Origin: an uncultured Collinsella sp.
GTDB taxonomy: Bacteria > Actinomycetota > Coriobacteriia > Coriobacteriales > Coriobacteriaceae
NCBI GenBank assembly: GCA_900542275.1
Contig: UQMW01000030.1
Coordinates: 1-26,373, forward strand
Direction: 5' to 3'
Length of the DNA: 26,373 nucleotides
In this document: one piece after another, positions 24,872-26,373 of the stretch
How positions within the stretch are numbered: the first letter of the stretch is position 1
Layout: every line of letters begins with the position of its first letter
Notes under the pieces: generated by a model
Databases searched by the model: none
Told to the model about the DNA's origin: nothing
Seen by the model: only the letters and a program-made list of their open reading frames with translations
Made by a program: the position numbers and the translations under genes

Positions 24872-25588
24872 ATGCTGCGTGCGATGATTGTGGATGATGA
24901 GGCGCCGGCTCGCTCGGAGCTTCGCTTCCTGCTCGAGCAAACGGGCAAGATCGGCACGATCACGGAGGCGTCGAGCGTCCGCTCCGCCATCGAGATGCTT
25001 ATGGAAAGTCGCGTGGATGTCGTGTTTCTCGATATCTCGATGCCCGGTGCCTCGGGCCTGCAACTTGCCGAGGCGCTGCATAAGCTCAAAAATCCGCCGG
25101 CGATCGTGTTTGTGACTGCGTATAGTGACCATGCGGTCGAGGCATTCGACGTGGATGCCGTCGATTATCTGATGAAGCCGGTCGAGGAAGCTCGCTTGGA
25201 TCGCGCGATCGAGAAGGTCATGCAACGCGCCAAGCCGGTTACGGACAGCAAGGTGACCATCGAGCGTATCCCGGTGGAAAAGGGCGGCCGCAAGGTGCTC
25301 ATTCCCGTGGACGACATTCGCTTTATCATGGCCAAGGACGATTACTCCTGCATCTACACCGTCGATGATCGCTTTTTGTCGACGACCTCGCTGGCGCAGT
25401 TTGAGGCCAAGCTCTGCGACTTTGGCTTCTTCCGTGTTCACCGCCGCTATATCGTCAACCTGGCGTGCGTCACGGACGTCGAGACGGTGCCCTCGGGCGC
25501 CATCCAGCTGGGCATTACGGGCGTCGACGAACGCGTGCCGGTTTCGCGCCGCCGCGTCGTGCCGCTCAAGAAGGCCCTGAGTCTCTAG
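24872..25588 (+). CDS. LytTR-family response regulator (second pair)
   Basis: This 238-residue regulator has receiver acidic pair D8 and D9, phospho-acceptor D54 (VVFLDISMPG), T82 and K102 (LMKPVEE). The LytTR domain covers about 138-238 (GGRKVLIPVDDIRFIMAKDDY, then FFRVHRRYIVNLACV). The ATG at 24872 is chosen because MLRAMIVDDEAPARSE is the normal receiver N-terminus; GAAAGG lies 11 bases upstream, and a TTG at 24851 would be an unlikely longer start. It is the partner of the kinase at 23456 and the paralogue of the regulator at 18968. Confidence 0.95.
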   Translation: MLRAMIVDDEAPARSELRFLLEQTGKIGTITEASSVRSAIEMLMESRVDVVFLDISMPGASGLQLAEALHKLKNPPAIVFVTAYSDHAVEAFDVDAVDYLMKPVEEARLDRAIEKVMQRAKPVTDSKVTIERIPVEKGGRKVLIPVDDIRFIMAKDDYSCIYTVDDRFLSTTSLAQFEAKLCDFGFFRVHRRYIVNLACVTDVETVPSGAIQLGITGVDERVPVSRRRVVPLKKALSL

Positions 25589-25594
25589 CACACT

Positions 25595-25645
25595 GGCCCC
25601 GCAGCCCTGTAGACCCATCGTCTGCGGAGCCGTGGGGCCTTTTTT
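25595..25645 (+). terminator. Intrinsic terminator of the second sensor operon
   Basis: GGCCCC (25595-25600) pairs with GGGGCC (25634-25639), and GCAG with CTGC inside it; six T residues follow. It lies just after the regulator stop codon. Confidence 0.8.
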
Positions 25646-25684
25646 GTATGTATCTGCCGAATCGTTTTTTGCGGAAGGGATCCC

Positions 25685-26152
25685 ATGAACAGCGCAAGCG
25701 CCAAGCGTATCGACATCATCTCGGACACCCACGGCTATCTTTCGCCTGCGCTCCTGGATGAGCTTGAGGGTGCAGATCTGATTATCCATGCCGGCGACCT
25801 TACGTCGGAGATGGACTACGAGCACCTATGCACCATCGCCCCCGTGCGGGCCGTACTGGGCAACAACGATTACTACCGCGACTACGGCCCCGATGTAGAC
25901 CGTCTTGCACTCTTTACCTACGAAGGCCTCAAATTCGCCGTAGCCCACTACCGCGAAGACCTTCCGGTGGGATCCGTAGACGTAGCCATCAACGGCCACA
26001 CCCACGTAACCAAAGAAGCCCAAGTGGGCCGTTGCTTAGTCCTCAACCCGGGCAGCGCCAGCTACCCCAGAGGCACCCGAGGCCCCACCATGGCCAGAAT
26101 GCTAGTAAAAGACGGCCATGTCATAAGTACCAAGTTTATTGACCTAGACTAA
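25685..26152 (+). CDS. YfcE/MJ0936-type metallophosphoesterase
   Basis: This 155-residue calcineurin-like phosphoesterase of the small single-domain type has all metal motifs: SDTHG (13-17), HAGDL (35-39), GNND (59-62), H88 (VAHYR) and GHTH (104-107). The C-terminal LVLNPGSASYPRG is the usual family end. The length is typical of YfcE or MJ0936 enzymes, which hydrolyse phosphodiesters with manganese in the cytoplasm; the natural substrate is unclear. GGAAGGGAT lies a few bases before the ATG. The gene stands between two terminators, so it is transcribed alone. Confidence 0.93.
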   Translation: MNSASAKRIDIISDTHGYLSPALLDELEGADLIIHAGDLTSEMDYEHLCTIAPVRAVLGNNDYYRDYGPDVDRLALFTYEGLKFAVAHYREDLPVGSVDVAINGHTHVTKEAQVGRCLVLNPGSASYPRGTRGPTMARMLVKDGHVISTKFIDLD

Positions 26153-26161
26153 CCGCAACAA

Positions 26162-26191
26162 AAACGGGGGATGCAGATGCGTTCCCCGTTT
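26162..26191 (+). terminator. Intrinsic terminator of the phosphoesterase gene
   Basis: AAACGGGG (26162-26169) pairs with CCCCGTTT (26184-26191) around a 14-base loop, with T-rich sequence after (CCATTT). It begins nine bases after the stop codon. The A-rich left side makes it potentially bidirectional. Confidence 0.7.
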
Positions 26192-26212
26192 CCATTTGAG
26201 CCAATGGTCGAA

Positions 26213-26296
26213 ATTCAACAAGATCCATCAGACCAACCCCGCCGAGGAGCACGCGGGCTAGCCGCGCGCGGCGCACGCCCGCAAAACTGGTTGAAT
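26213..26296. repeat. Nested palindromes at the contig end
   Basis: ATTCAAC (26213-26219) and GTTGAAT (26290-26296) are outer arms; GCGGGC/GCCCGC (26253-26258 and 26277-26282) and the perfect palindrome GCCGCGCGCGGC (26261-26272) lie within. No gene is convincing in the final 180 bp. The contig stops at 26373, possibly because the next sequence is repeated in the genome. Confidence 0.4.
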
Positions 26297-26373
26297 AATG
26301 TGACGGCAGGGAGGGTCTCCGGGGCTGAGGGCGGGGGTTAAGTTTGTCGCGAGTTCCGCACGCAAAGGAAAGC

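Noticed and set aside
26204..26341. Short plus-strand frame at the contig end
   Set aside because: No ribosome site, Arg/Gly-rich translation produced by palindromic G+C-rich DNA, and no recognisable motif. A different frame resembling a protein tail (ending NPAEEHAG) could not be extended convincingly either.

Overview
The window looks like a complete draft contig from a high-G+C, strictly anaerobic member of the Coriobacteriia, most likely Collinsella or a close relative. This assignment is an inference. It rests on the G+C-rich coding style, a very strongly codon-biased pyruvate:ferredoxin oxidoreductase, stand-alone carbamate kinase, UMF1-type transporter and two LytS/LytTR systems. The first 42 bases are not biological: they are an Illumina TruSeq read-2/index adapter, and they cut off the first gene.

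Layout. (1) 43-1745: a truncated membrane protein on the minus strand, then ybaB-recR. (2) 1991-5679: a tightly packed operon of a secreted or anchored Ser/Gly-linker protein, a membrane Ser/Thr kinase and an FHA protein, which reads as a phosphosignalling module. (3) 5791-9621: the pyruvate:ferredoxin oxidoreductase gene behind a leader of about 280 nt that can form several strong hairpins. (4) 9632-11744: an accessory-looking segment holding a 125-bp element with perfect 29-bp inverted arms, three tandem hairpin units of about 80 bp, an A+T-richer AAA/DUF4143 ATPase gene, 34-bp direct repeats at the 5' side of that gene, and a gene remnant. (5) 12111-17425: carbamate kinase, a convergent membrane-anchored C39-like protein, then an APC amino-acid permease and an amidohydrolase, suggesting uptake and breakdown of a nitrogenous substrate. 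(6) 17544-25588: two paralogous LytS-type kinase/LytTR regulator pairs enclosing a zinc-dependent phospholipase C-like protein, a UMF1 transporter and a glycosyltransferase; the second pair is translationally coupled to the glycosyltransferase. (7) 25685-26152: a YfcE-type phosphoesterase, followed by a terminator and a palindromic tail at the contig end.

Recurring non-coding themes. Seven candidate promoters share a -10 element directly preceded by G residues. Three genes have a terminator-like hairpin placed immediately in front of the Shine-Dalgarno sequence. Two repeat arrays bracket the accessory ATPase. The features most worth a second look are the oxidoreductase leader RNA with two mutually exclusive perfect pairings, the tandem hairpin array with a compensatory base change, and the repeat-bracketed ATPase segment. 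No single wholly new multi-gene system can be proven from sequence alone.
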